Part shown: piece after piece, positions 15,314-22,759 of the stretch | Layout of the letters: each line of letters opens with the position of its first letter | Position numbering within the stretch: position 1 is the first letter of the stretch | NCBI GenBank assembly: GCA_946563605.1 | Contig: CAMNVW010000006.1 | Span: 1 to 25,477 of the forward strand | DNA from: an uncultured Clostridia bacterium | GTDB lineage: Bacteria > Bacillota > Clostridia > Oscillospirales > Ruminococcaceae | Direction: 5' to 3' | DNA length: 25,477 bases | Position numbers and translations under genes: made by a program | The notes under the pieces: generated by a model | The model's database searches: none | What the model was told of the DNA's origin: nothing | What the model saw: only the letters and a program-made list of their open reading frames with translations

Positions 15314-16147
15314 TTACTTGTCGTTGCGGCGTTTGACAATGTACTTGTCGGAGCGGTTGCTCTTCTTTCTGGTCTTATAGCCAAGAGCAGGTTTGCCCCA
15401 AGGAGTAACAGGACCTGGACGGCCAACTGGGGATTTACCTTCACCACCACCGTGTGGATGGTCGCATGGGTTCATAACGGAACCGCGAACGGTAGGTCTC
15501 CAACCCATGTGGCGTTTACGGCCAGCTTTACCAAGGGATACGTTTTCGTGATCGATGTTACCTACCTGGCCAATGGTTGCCATGCAGTTTACTGGTACGT
15601 TTCTCAGCTCGCCGGATGGCAGTCTGATCAGTGCCATGTTGCCTTCTTTCGCCATCAGCTGAGCCATGATACCAGCTGCACGAGCAAGCTGTGCGCCTTT
15701 GCCTGGATAAAGCTCAACGTTGTGAATGAAAGTACCAACCGGAATGTTTGCCAGAGGCAGTGCATTACCGGTCTTGATGTCTGCATTTGCACCGGATTCG
15801 ATTACGTCGCCAACTTTCAGACCGTTTGGAGCGAGGATATATCTCTTCTCGCCGTCTTCGTACTGAACCAGAGCGATGTGAGCGGAGCGGTTTGGATCGT
15901 ACTCAAGGGTGAGTACAGTTGCAGGCATATCTACTTTATTACGTTTAAAGTCAATGATGCGGTATTTTCTTCTGTTGCCGCCGCCACGGTGGCGAACAGT
16001 GATTCTACCGTAGCTGTTACGTCCTGAATTCTTTTTCAGAGGAGCCAGCAGGCTTCTTTCAGGAGCAACCTTGGACAGTACAGAATAGTCAGTTGTTGTC
16101 ATCTGACGTCTTGCAGCTGTCGTTGGCTTATAAAATTTAATAGCCAT
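15314..16147 (-). CDS. rplB: 50S ribosomal protein L2
   Basis: 277 residues, a primary 23S rRNA binder required for subunit joining and peptidyl transferase. The C-terminal NPCDHPHGGGEGKSPVGRP motif contains H230, equivalent to the functionally important histidine of E. coli L2. It begins MAIKFYKPTTAARRQMTT. The ribosome binding site GAGGAG is unusually far (about 14 bases) from the ATG. Confidence 0.98.
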   Translation of the reverse strand: MAIKFYKPTTAARRQMTTTDYSVLSKVAPERSLLAPLKKNSGRNSYGRITVRHRGGGNRRKYRIIDFKRNKVDMPATVLTLEYDPNRSAHIALVQYEDGEKRYILAPNGLKVGDVIESGANADIKTGNALPLANIPVGTFIHNVELYPGKGAQLARAAGIMAQLMAKEGNMALIRLPSGELRNVPVNCMATIGQVGNIDHENVSLGKAGRKRHMGWRPTVRGSVMNPCDHPHGGGEGKSPVGRPGPVTPWGKPALGYKTRKKSNRSDKYIVKRRNDK

Positions 16148-16229
16148 GGTTTCGTTTCACTCTCCTCATAATTTTTTGCGGGACTGAGTCAGATCCCATA
16201 CTGGAAGGACCGAATTGTCCTTCAGGGCA
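16148..16229 (-). other. 82-base gap with hairpin between rplW and rplB
   Basis: Holds a GAAGGAC-loop-GTCCTTC hairpin (16204-16223) just behind the rplW stop, without a T-run. It may be a processing or stability element. No gene is visible. Confidence 0.4.
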
Positions 16230-16523
16230 TTACATCATGGAGTCAAAGAACTCGATTGTCTTGGAATCCTCGGTCAGAGTTACAACTGCTTTTTTCCAGT
16301 CAGCGGTGTAACCTGCGTTCATGCCCTGGCGTCTGTATCTGCCGTTAACGTTCATAGTGTTAACTTTTGCAACTTTTACGCCAAACAGTTCTGCAACTGC
16401 TTTTGCAATTTCGATTTTGTTAGCATCTTTTGCAACTTTAAAGGTGTACTTTTTGCTTGCAATGCCCTGCATGCTAGCCTCTGTGATAACAGGCTTCAGG
16501 ATAATATCGTGTGCTGTTTTCAT
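16230..16523 (-). CDS. rplW: 50S ribosomal protein L23
   Basis: 97 residues at the tunnel exit, the docking point for trigger factor and SRP. It reads MKTAHDIILKPVITEASM, then KYTFKVAKDANKIEIAKAVAELFGVKVAKVNTM, the conserved core. Its ATG overlaps the rplD stop by one base (TAATG), so the two are translationally coupled. Confidence 0.98.
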   Translation of the reverse strand: MKTAHDIILKPVITEASMQGIASKKYTFKVAKDANKIEIAKAVAELFGVKVAKVNTMNVNGRYRRQGMNAGYTADWKKAVVTLTEDSKTIEFFDSMM

Positions 16524-17146
16524 TATGCGTACACCTCCTCGATTTTTTCAAGTGCGCTCTTAGCAACGATGAATTTATCGCAGTTAAGAATATCATACAC
16601 ATTGATTGTATTAACCAGAGCGGTCTTAACGCCTGGGATGTTAGCAGCACTCTTGATGAGTTTTGCGTCAACTTCCGGCATTACGATAAGAGCTTTCTTA
16701 TCAGCGCCCAGGTTGGAAAGCATCTCTGCAACAGCTTTGGTCTTGAAGGACTCAACTGCGATGTTGTCAACAACGATCATGTTGTTATCAGCAACTTTAG
16801 CGGAGAATGCAGATTTAAGAGCAAGTCTCTTTACTTTCTTTGGCAGCTCGTAGCTGTAATCTCTTGGCTTAGGACCGAGAGCGATACCGCCGTGTGTCCA
16901 CTGTGGAGCTCTTGTGGAACCCTGTCTTGCGCGGCCTGTACCTTTCTGTTTCCATGGTTTGCGGCCGCCGCCGGAAACCTCAGAACGGGTCAGTGTGGAC
17001 TGTGTGCCCTGACGCTGGTTTGCAAGGTAGTTAACTACTGCAGCGTGCATAACAGAAGTGTTTGGTTCAATTCCGAAGATGGCATCGGAGAGGGTCATTT
17101 CGCCAACGCTCTTGCCGGTCATATCAAATACAGTAACCTGTGGCAT
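16523..17146 (-). CDS. rplD: 50S ribosomal protein L4
   Basis: 207 residues. The extended loop that reaches the exit tunnel contains SGGGRKPWKQKGTGRARQGS followed by RAPQWTHGGIALGPKPRDY. In E. coli L4 also controls the S10 operon by premature termination in the leader. The leader ahead of rpsJ here has a terminator-like hairpin, but L4 involvement is not shown. AAAGGAGGAA precedes the ATG. Confidence 0.98.
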   Translation of the reverse strand: MPQVTVFDMTGKSVGEMTLSDAIFGIEPNTSVMHAAVVNYLANQRQGTQSTLTRSEVSGGGRKPWKQKGTGRARQGSTRAPQWTHGGIALGPKPRDYSYELPKKVKRLALKSAFSAKVADNNMIVVDNIAVESFKTKAVAEMLSNLGADKKALIVMPEVDAKLIKSAANIPGVKTALVNTINVYDILNCDKFIVAKSALEKIEEVYA

Positions 17147-17163
17147 CGTGTTTCCTCCTTTCC

Positions 17164-17799
17164 TTAGGCCATCTTAACGCTGTCAGTGATGTATACCACG
17201 CCGTTTTTCGCGCCTGGAACAGCACCTTTGATTGCGATAAGATTGTTTTCAACGTCTACTTTAACGATTTCGAGGTTCTGAACTGTAACTCTTTCAGCAC
17301 CCATATGACCTGGCAGGCCTTTGCCCTTGAATACACGGGATGGATCGGAGCAAGCGCCGTTGGAACCAGCGTGTCTTGCAACCGGACCGCTACCATGGGT
17401 TTCTTTGAGTCTGTGGTTGCCGTAACGTTTAATTGTGCCGGCGTAACCTTTACCCTTGGAAGTACCGCAAACGTCTACTTTGTCGCCGTTTGCAAAGACG
17501 TCAGCTTTGATGAGATCGCCAACATTCAGTGCTGCGCAGTCATCGAGTCTGAACTCTCTGAGTACTTTCTTCATAGCAACGTCGCTCTTAGCGAAGTGAC
17601 CCTGAAGTGGTTTGCTTACGTGTTTGCTTGTGACCTCGCCAAAACCGATCTGCACGGCTTCGTAACCGTCGTTTTCGATTGTCTTTTTCTGAACGACGAC
17701 ACAAGGACCAGCTTCAATTACTGTTACGGGAATGAATTTTCCATTCTCGTCAAAAAGCTGTGTCATACCCAGCTTTTTGCCTACGATGCATTTTTGCAT
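17164..17799 (-). CDS. rplC: 50S ribosomal protein L3
   Basis: 211 residues, an early assembly protein near the peptidyl transferase centre. It begins MQKCIVGKKLGMTQLFDENG. The GSNGACSDPSRVFKGKGLPGH stretch and GAERVTVQNLEIVKVD are standard; the first includes the central extension that penetrates the rRNA. AGGAGGTAAT precedes the ATG. It is separated from rpsJ by 139 bases. Confidence 0.98.
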   Translation of the reverse strand: MQKCIVGKKLGMTQLFDENGKFIPVTVIEAGPCVVVQKKTIENDGYEAVQIGFGEVTSKHVSKPLQGHFAKSDVAMKKVLREFRLDDCAALNVGDLIKADVFANGDKVDVCGTSKGKGYAGTIKRYGNHRLKETHGSGPVARHAGSNGACSDPSRVFKGKGLPGHMGAERVTVQNLEIVKVDVENNLIAIKGAVPGAKNGVVYITDSVKMA

Positions 17800-17938
17800 T
17801 GTATATTACCTCCTATTGGTTATTGGTTGGCAGGCTTTGCTGTCAACATTACCTTTGCAGACAAGCACATCTTCTTTTCGAAGGTGCCGGAAGATCTGGA
17901 TTTCCGATCCTCCTAAATTTCAGTGGAAAACTTTGCGA
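17800..17938 (-). other. 139-base gap between rpsJ and rplC
   Basis: Unusually long for this operon. It has an AGGAGG about 20 bases after rpsJ that is followed by no start codon, and short hairpins (CGGAA/TTCCG and CTTC/GAAG). No promoter with two good hexamers was found. A translational control or processing role is possible. Confidence 0.35.
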
Positions 17939-18250
17939 TTAAAGTTTTACTTCGATTTCTACGCCTGCAGGAAGCTCAAGACCTTTGAGAGCCTCAACTG
18001 TTTTCTGTGTTGGTCTCAGTACGTCAATGAGTCTTTTGTGTGTTCTCATCTCAAACTGTTCGCGGGAATCTTTGTACTTATGAACAGCACGCAGGATGGT
18101 AACTACTTCTTTCTCGGTTGGCAGCGGAATAGGACCGGAAACTCTGGCGCCTGTTCTTGTTACTACCTCAACGATTTTTGCTGCAGAAGAGTCTACCAAC
18201 TGATAATCGAAACCCTTCAGTCTGATTCTGATTTTTTCTTTGACTGCCAC
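17939..18250 (-). CDS. rpsJ: 30S ribosomal protein S10
   Basis: 103 residues, located in the small-subunit head and in many bacteria also the NusE partner of NusB in antitermination. It reads MAVKEKIRIRLKGFDYQLVD, then VSGPIPLPTEKEVVTILRA and the loop HKYKDSREQFEMRTHKRLID. The start is GTG at 18250 with AAGGAGGCG upstream. It is the first gene of the cluster, behind a long leader. Confidence 0.98.
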   Translation of the reverse strand: MAVKEKIRIRLKGFDYQLVDSSAAKIVEVVTRTGARVSGPIPLPTEKEVVTILRAVHKYKDSREQFEMRTHKRLIDVLRPTQKTVEALKGLELPAGVEIEVKL

Positions 18251-18305
18251 ATCATCGCCTCCTTAAAGCTTTTTCTTGAGTAGGACGACGTCTTTTGGCA
18301 AGGCC

Positions 18306-18404
18306 TTATTTTTTCCACATCTTCACCGTGGAAAACTCCTTGCCCACACCTTTGATTTCCTCAATCGTGTTGAACACGCTACCGCGTGTTTCCTGACTTT
18401 CCAA
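18306..18404 (-). other. Possible 32-codon leader reading frame
   Basis: Directly behind the terminator-like hairpin a frame opens at TTG (18404), or at GTG nine codons later, and reads ...VFNTIEEIKGVGKEFSTVKMWKK before TAA. Codon choice resembles a real gene, but no strong ribosome binding site is seen. It could be a leader peptide, a remnant of an old gene, or chance. Confidence 0.25.
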
Positions 18405-18443
18405 ATAAAAAAGCGGGCAAACCGCATTGCGCAGATTTACCCG
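18405..18443 (-). terminator. Terminator-like attenuator hairpin in the rpsJ leader
   Basis: CGGGTAAA pairs with TTTGCCCG (one wobble), then CTTTTTTATTT on the minus strand. It lies some 155 bases before rpsJ and inside its own leader, so it cannot be a simple end-of-operon terminator for transcripts from the nearer promoter. Confidence 0.6.
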
Positions 18444-18609
18444 GGACTTTAGACGGTCATGGTTCAAAACCATTTCGCCACGATCGGAATTTCTTCCGTG
18501 TTATAAAGCCGCCCGGTTTTAAATCGGACATACTCGGCGGAAATTACCTATCTCTGTTCGGATAGCAACCTCCCGCTTCAACGCATATCTTGTGCAGTCA
18601 CGCTTAATT

Positions 18610-18638
18610 ATAATACAATACTTCCGCACGGTTTGCAA
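18610..18638 (-). promoter_or_regulatory. Proximal promoter of the S10 operon
   Basis: TTGCAA (18633-18638), 17-base spacer, TATTAT (18610-18615). An overlapping TATAAT three bases further is an alternative -10. The predicted start is near 18600. Confidence 0.6.
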
Positions 18639-18813
18639 GCGTTTTTTTCATTTTTTTTGCCGAAAAAGATGATTTTCATATTCCGTTCATTTCCAAGAAT
18701 TTTATCATACTTTTTTGTATAGTTTTCACAACAAACCAATTGAGAGCAGCCCTCGCCGCCCGAAAGCCCAGAAAATATCCTATCATAAGAAAGCAAACAT
18801 TTCTTTCCTTCTT

Positions 18814-18842
18814 ATTATAGCAGTTCTTTCTTTTATCTGCAA
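18814..18842 (-). promoter_or_regulatory. Distal promoter of the S10 operon
   Basis: TTGCAG (18837-18842), exact 17-base spacer, perfect TATAAT (18814-18819). It lies about 40 bases after the Nudix stop. No terminator separates it from rpsJ's nearer promoter, so it probably adds a second, longer leader. Confidence 0.65.
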
Positions 18843-18879
18843 GAAAAATGGTATTCGCAAGACGATAAACTGGAATTTG

Positions 18880-19293
18880 TTAATGTAACACTTGATTTTT
18901 GTAATAATCAACTTGCTGCAAAATATGTTCGATATTGCACTCTCCCGCAAAACGGGTCATATCACAAAAGTTCTCCGATCTATCTATCCAAAATAATTTG
19001 TTTTCTTCTTCCCTCAATGATACGCTTGCTTTCAGTTTGCCAGCATAAACATCAAGCTCATTTTCAGATAAATGATATATAAAATTCATAATATGTGTAA
19101 GGACAATATTGTCTGACGATATACCTGTTTCTTCAAACAATTCTCGATATGCTGCTTCTTCATCTGTTTCGCCTGGCTCTATCTTTCCTCCAACAAAATT
19201 TAGCATATCTTTGTATGGTTCTTTTTTTCGCTTACACATCAATAGTTTTTGCTCATTCTGGTCATAAACAACGATTAAGTTATATCTCCTCAT
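18880..19293 (-). CDS. Nudix hydrolase (probable nucleotide pyrophosphatase)
   Basis: 137 residues with a complete Nudix box: G36, E42, R50, E51, E54, E55, G57 and I58 fit the GX5EX7REUXEEXGU pattern. The family hydrolyses nucleoside diphosphate derivatives. Size and fold resemble 8-oxo-dGTP diphosphatases, but the substrate cannot be read from the sequence. Its site GAGGAGGA lies in the last codons of the MazG-like gene three bases upstream, so the two are coupled. The base composition is visibly AT-richer than in the ribosomal genes. Confidence 0.9.
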   Translation of the reverse strand: MRRYNLIVVYDQNEQKLLMCKRKKEPYKDMLNFVGGKIEPGETDEEAAYRELFEETGISSDNIVLTHIMNFIYHLSENELDVYAGKLKASVSLREEENKLFWIDRSENFCDMTRFAGECNIEHILQQVDYYKNQVLH

Positions 19294-19296
19294 AAA

Positions 19297-19659
19297 TCAT
19301 TCCTCCTCAAATACTGATTTTGCTTTTTTTCTCTTATCAATAACGAACTGTTCCAAGTTCGTTCTATGATTGTATTTTATAGAAGCTGCTTTATCCTTTT
19401 CAATAATGACTTCATTCATATTAAGACCATTCAATGCAGCTATGGCAACGGCATAATGTATCACATCCGCTAGTTCATTGCCTAGTTGAGCCTGCAAATC
19501 TTCATTGTCAGAAAATTTTCTGCCTGCTTTTTTATTCAGGACTTCTGCAACTTCGCCAACTTCTTCTACAAGTTTCATGAATAAACTCTGGTCGACGCCA
19601 CCGTTACTGTAATGGTCAAGTAAATATGCTTCCAGTTCTTCTATCGTCACTTTCATCAT
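19297..19659 (-). CDS. MazG-like nucleotide pyrophosphohydrolase
   Basis: 120 residues of the all-alpha NTP pyrophosphatase superfamily. The EExxE motif (E32, E33, E36) and the ExxD motif (E62, D65) supply the magnesium ligands. Such enzymes cut non-canonical nucleoside triphosphates to monophosphates. Two adjacent ATG codons (19659 and 19656) follow GGAGGAG. A GTG upstream overlaps that site. Together with the Nudix gene it forms a two-gene clean-up unit, the only one of its kind in the window. Confidence 0.88.
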   Translation of the reverse strand: MMKVTIEELEAYLLDHYSNGGVDQSLFMKLVEEVGEVAEVLNKKAGRKFSDNEDLQAQLGNELADVIHYAVAIAALNGLNMNEVIIEKDKAASIKYNHRTNLEQFVIDKRKKAKSVFEEE

Positions 19660-19721
19660 GAGCTCCTCCGTCACTGCCGATTTACAGGTCTGTTTGGGTT
19701 CATGTTATCACATGACAAAAT

Positions 19722-19760
19722 AAAACACAAGACCAACCTCTTGGGTTGTTCTTGTGTTTT
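19722..19760 (-). terminator. Terminator of the lipoprotein gene
   Basis: AAAACACAAG and its exact complement enclose a second stem CCAACC/GGGTTG. On the minus strand TTTTATTTTG follows. It also separates the lipoprotein gene from the MazG-Nudix pair. Confidence 0.85.
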
Positions 19761-19790
19761 ATTTGCATCCGCTTTCTGCGCTTTTCTTTT

Positions 19791-21116
19791 TTATTTTGTG
19801 CTTGCTTCAATGCACTGGGTCATCAATGCGTAATCCTCCTGCGGCAGGATGTACTGTGCAGAATCCGCACTGAAGGTCACATAGCTTTGCTCGATACCAG
19901 GTAAATATCCCTGGCTCATGACGTTGATGACCATTTCCTTTTCTCCTGGATATTCCAGCGTCAGGGTCAGCGTTTCCGAATTGCTGCCTGCAAGCACCTG
20001 GCTTGTCAAGCGGCTGTCCACCTGCTGTGCGCTGTTGAGCAGCTTCAGCAGATATTCCGACGCCGTATCCCCTTCGTATTCCTTCTGCAAATCGACCTGT
20101 CTCTGTGCGCTGCCTGACGACACCATCAGTTTTTCCGGCGCTGCCAGATTTAATTCATCCTCTTGGATCAGCAGCTGTGCATCCTCGATTTGTGTTCCTG
20201 CGTCATTCAGCTTTCCTACCTGACGGATTCCCTCCAAGGTGATCTGCGTATCCAAAACCTTCTTGAAGGTGTATCGGTAAATCGGTTCTCCTGCAAGCTC
20301 TCTCCGGTAGTTGTCCGCCGTCAGCTCTACAATGCTGCCATCCTGCTTGGTGTAAATCAGCGGTTTCTCCGGCGTGCTGCCTTCGGTCAGCAGCAGGTCG
20401 ACTGTGATAGCCGTTTCCCCATCGGTATAACGAACCAGCATCGGCCAGACGTTTGTCTGCACCTTTTCACCCTTGTGTGCAAAGACACCTTCGCGCGCGT
20501 AGTAATAATACTGTGGACAAAGGTCCTGAAAATTCAGCGTTCTTCCCTCGCCAAACAGATAGTTGTATACTGCGGTTACGTCCTCCTGATAATAAAACGC
20601 GCGCAGATCCCTGCCTTCTTCCTGCTCATTCTGAAGCAGCCTTGTCAGGATGTGGTCGGGATATTGTTCTGTATTTGCAATCAGATTGCCGTTTTCATCG
20701 CGTTCCATCTTGACGGGAAAATCGATTGCCGGCGTGTTTTTCAATGCGATGCGCAGCAGATCGGTGGTGCGTGCGTGCTCGATGCCGTCAAACAAACGGA
20801 TCTGCTCGGTGCTTGCGCATACATTTTGAAGCTGTTCGATGAGCATGAGGGCAGTATCATCTGTGGACAGGAAGTACTGCGGCAGCAGCGATTCTCTGTC
20901 CCAATCCTGCCAATGCTGTACAAAAACGCCTTCTCCCTCCAACGCTGTCGGGATGCGCGTGGTATCCGCCGGTGTGGTTTCCTCAGATTCGCCGATGGTG
21001 ATTTCCTGATTTTGATTTGTGTTGTTTTCTTCGGAGCTTCCGATGGTCATTCCACTGCATCCGGTCAATGCCAGTGTCATTGCCATCAGAATCGCTATCA
21101 ATTTCTGTTTCTTCAT
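19791..21116 (-). CDS. Putative lipoprotein of unknown function
   Basis: 441 residues. A basic start and hydrophobic stretch lead to the lipobox LTGC with C20 as the predicted lipidated cysteine. An acidic, Gln/Asn/Thr-rich linker follows at about 25-55. The rest looks like a soluble extracellular domain with no motif I recognise. It should be anchored on the outer face of the membrane. The ATG follows AGAGGAG at a rather long distance (12 bases). It has its own promoter and terminator. Confidence 0.8.
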   Translation of the reverse strand: MKKQKLIAILMAMTLALTGCSGMTIGSSEENNTNQNQEITIGESEETTPADTTRIPTALEGEGVFVQHWQDWDRESLLPQYFLSTDDTALMLIEQLQNVCASTEQIRLFDGIEHARTTDLLRIALKNTPAIDFPVKMERDENGNLIANTEQYPDHILTRLLQNEQEEGRDLRAFYYQEDVTAVYNYLFGEGRTLNFQDLCPQYYYYAREGVFAHKGEKVQTNVWPMLVRYTDGETAITVDLLLTEGSTPEKPLIYTKQDGSIVELTADNYRRELAGEPIYRYTFKKVLDTQITLEGIRQVGKLNDAGTQIEDAQLLIQEDELNLAAPEKLMVSSGSAQRQVDLQKEYEGDTASEYLLKLLNSAQQVDSRLTSQVLAGSNSETLTLTLEYPGEKEMVINVMSQGYLPGIEQSYVTFSADSAQYILPQEDYALMTQCIEASTK

Positions 21117-21168
21117 TCTATAATATAACTCCTCTTTGGATTGCCAGATATAAATTGCTTTGCCTTAT

Positions 21169-21198
21169 ATCATACCATTATTGATACCCATATTACAA
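21169..21198 (-). promoter_or_regulatory. Promoter of the lipoprotein gene
   Basis: TTGTAA (21193-21198), 18-base spacer, TATGAT (21169-21174) preceded by TGG, so an extended -10. It lies about 55 bases before the start codon. Confidence 0.6.
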
Positions 21199-21244
21199 GC
21201 AGATGTTGCACACTTTCTTTCCGCATCAGCAAATTTCTTAAAAA

Positions 21245-21296
21245 TTGACAGATTTTATCTTTCTCTATCGTTGTCAATCCTGTCAACTCCTGTCAA
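21245..21296. repeat. Repeated TGTCAA motifs ahead of the lipoprotein gene
   Basis: TGTCAA occurs at 21272, 21281 and 21291, spaced 9 and 10 bases, each of the first two followed by NNCC or NCC. One inverted copy TTGACA is at 21245. They lie between the terminator of the upstream operon and the lipoprotein promoter, so they could be operator sites. Function unknown. Confidence 0.45.
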
Positions 21297-21298
21297 AA

Positions 21299-21339
21299 AA
21301 GAAGGAAACCTGACAGAATTTTCCGCAGGTTTCCTTCTT
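21299..21339 (-). terminator. Terminator of the PadR operon
   Basis: 14-bp perfect arms AAGAAGGAAACCTG with a 13-base loop, followed on the minus strand by TTTTTT. It stands directly behind the stop of the DUF4097-type gene. Confidence 0.9.
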
Positions 21340-21343
21340 TTCT

Positions 21344-22237
21344 TTAATCAAAATCTACCGTAATATTTCCTAAGCCGCCGTCGACTTTAATTTCCCTGTT
21401 TTGTCCGTTGTTTCGTTTCAAATCTCTGGTCAGGGTCTCTCCGTCAATCTTCAGCTCTCCTAAGCCTCTTTGCAGATTCAAATTGTAATCGTCTGCACCG
21501 GCATCCTGCACCGTCAGGTGGATATCGCCCATGCCGCCGTCAATTTCCACATTTCCTTGGAATATGCCCTGTATATTTGCGTCGCCCATCGCTTCGTTGA
21601 TCTCCAACTTTCCATTGACAACGCTGTTCTGCATGGTAATATCCCCCAAAGCGCCGTCAATGGAGAGTTTCTGGGCGGATATATTTTGCAGCGTGAGATT
21701 TCCCAGCGCACTTGCTACCTCTATCTCATCGCACACAAGGTTTTTGATATCCACATTTCCCAAAGCGCTTTCAATATCCAATTCCTGTAGTGCCGCATCC
21801 TTTGGTACTGTCAGCGTAATCTGTTCGCTGCCCTTTACTTTGGCAATATTTTTTTCTCTCTTATATTCTATTTTCAGTTTTCCACTGTCAAGCTGATAGA
21901 AAAACTTTTCTGGGAACGCGACTGCATATTCAATGACCCATCGTTCCCCCTGAACCACACGCAGGTTGCCGATTGTTTCTTCCACTTCAATTTTCATAAT
22001 CTGTGTGTTGTCCGGCAGGTTGACGGTGCGTATGTTCTGAACCGGATAACTCTCATCGTCATCGTGCCATAATCCAAACTGGAACAGCGAACCTGCCGAC
22101 TGATGTCCGACGACAAACTCCCCATCTTCATATTCGATGGTTTTGGCGCCCATCATCACCCCTGCCGCGCTGAACACGATTCCTACCAAAAACAATGCGC
22201 CAGCCACTTTCAGCATGATTGACCAACTTCTTTTCAT
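21344..22237 (-). CDS. DUF4097-type beta-repeat protein, membrane anchored
   Basis: 297 residues. One N-terminal hydrophobic segment (about 8-30) is followed by an outside domain. From about 155 on, short repeats of 19-20 residues carry the motif A-L/M-G-N/D at 158, 177, 196, 216 and 235, with GLG variants at 258 and 288, as expected of a beta-helix-like stack. Such proteins often accompany HAAS/DUF1700 and PadR genes. Their role is not firmly known, though envelope stress sensing is often proposed. AAAGGAGGCG precedes the ATG. Confidence 0.85.
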   Translation of the reverse strand: MKRSWSIMLKVAGALFLVGIVFSAAGVMMGAKTIEYEDGEFVVGHQSAGSLFQFGLWHDDDESYPVQNIRTVNLPDNTQIMKIEVEETIGNLRVVQGERWVIEYAVAFPEKFFYQLDSGKLKIEYKREKNIAKVKGSEQITLTVPKDAALQELDIESALGNVDIKNLVCDEIEVASALGNLTLQNISAQKLSIDGALGDITMQNSVVNGKLEINEAMGDANIQGIFQGNVEIDGGMGDIHLTVQDAGADDYNLNLQRGLGELKIDGETLTRDLKRNNGQNREIKVDGGLGNITVDFD

Positions 22238-22252
22238 TTTGTTCCGCCTCCT

Positions 22253-22759
22253 TTATCCTCTGTCATAAGCGCGAAAAGCCGAAGCCAGCTTCTTTACCCC
22301 TTTGCCGGCTGCACCCAGCAGCACGATGCACAGCAAGGTCAACGCAGCCATCATCAGCGCGGCTCCCGCTACCACCAATGCCGTTGCCGGATAAATAAAG
22401 AGCAGCCACGCGCTCAGTACCAAAAATGTGATTGCCAGTACGCCAAACACCAGCATCAGAATCAGTACGGTAAGCAGTATCGTAAGCCACACCGGACTGG
22501 TGAGCACGAGCAAAATACCAAACAAGCAGCCTTTTGCGCCGCTGTTATTCTGACGGTAAGTTTCGCTTTGAGAATAATCAGCAATGATGCGCTCCGCCAC
22601 ATCTCTCGGCGTCCCCAGCTCGGCGATAATCTCCTCCATAGTCTTGTCGCTTGCTTCCTGAAGATATTCGATATAGTAGCTCATTGCCGCTTCCTGTTCT
22701 TCCCGCGGCAGATGGGCGATTCTTGCTCTTAATTCGCTGATGTATTCCTCTCTGCTCAT
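22253..22759 (-). CDS. DUF1700 (HAAS-domain) membrane protein
   Basis: 168 residues. The N-terminal 65 form the HAAS-type helical domain (LRARIAHLPREEQEAAMSYYIEYL and ELGTPRDVAERIIADY). About four hydrophobic segments follow between 76 and 155. The family is thought to transmit signals in partnership with PadR-like regulators. The start overlaps the padR-like stop by four bases (ATGA), a sign of coupled translation. Confidence 0.88.
   Translation of the reverse strand: MSREEYISELRARIAHLPREEQEAAMSYYIEYLQEASDKTMEEIIAELGTPRDVAERIIADYSQSETYRQNNSGAKGCLFGILLVLTSPVWLTILLTVLILMLVFGVLAITFLVLSAWLLFIYPATALVVAGAALMMAALTLLCIVLLGAAGKGVKKLASAFRAYDRG

Larger units (their letters stand above)
18251..18605 (-). 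promoter_or_regulatory. Long structured 5' leader of the S10 operon
   Basis: About 350 bases between the nearer promoter and rpsJ. In order of transcription it shows a long stem closing on CTATC-loop-GATAG (about 18540-18575), a CCGCC/GGCGG stem (about 18510-18540), a CGGAA-GAAA-TTCCG tetraloop hairpin (about 18484-18500), an ATGGTT-TTG-AACCAT hairpin, the terminator-like hairpin at 18405-18443, an AACACGC-GGTA-GCGTGTT hairpin, and a two-part stem at 18297-18344 (GGCAAGG/CCTTGCC enclosing TTTTCCAC/GTGGAAAA). The arrangement suggests attenuation. Confidence 0.6.

Noticed and set aside
18608..18796. Minus-strand frame of 62 codons between the two promoters
   Set aside because: TTG start directly at the predicted transcript start, no known resemblance, and it ends within the proximal promoter.
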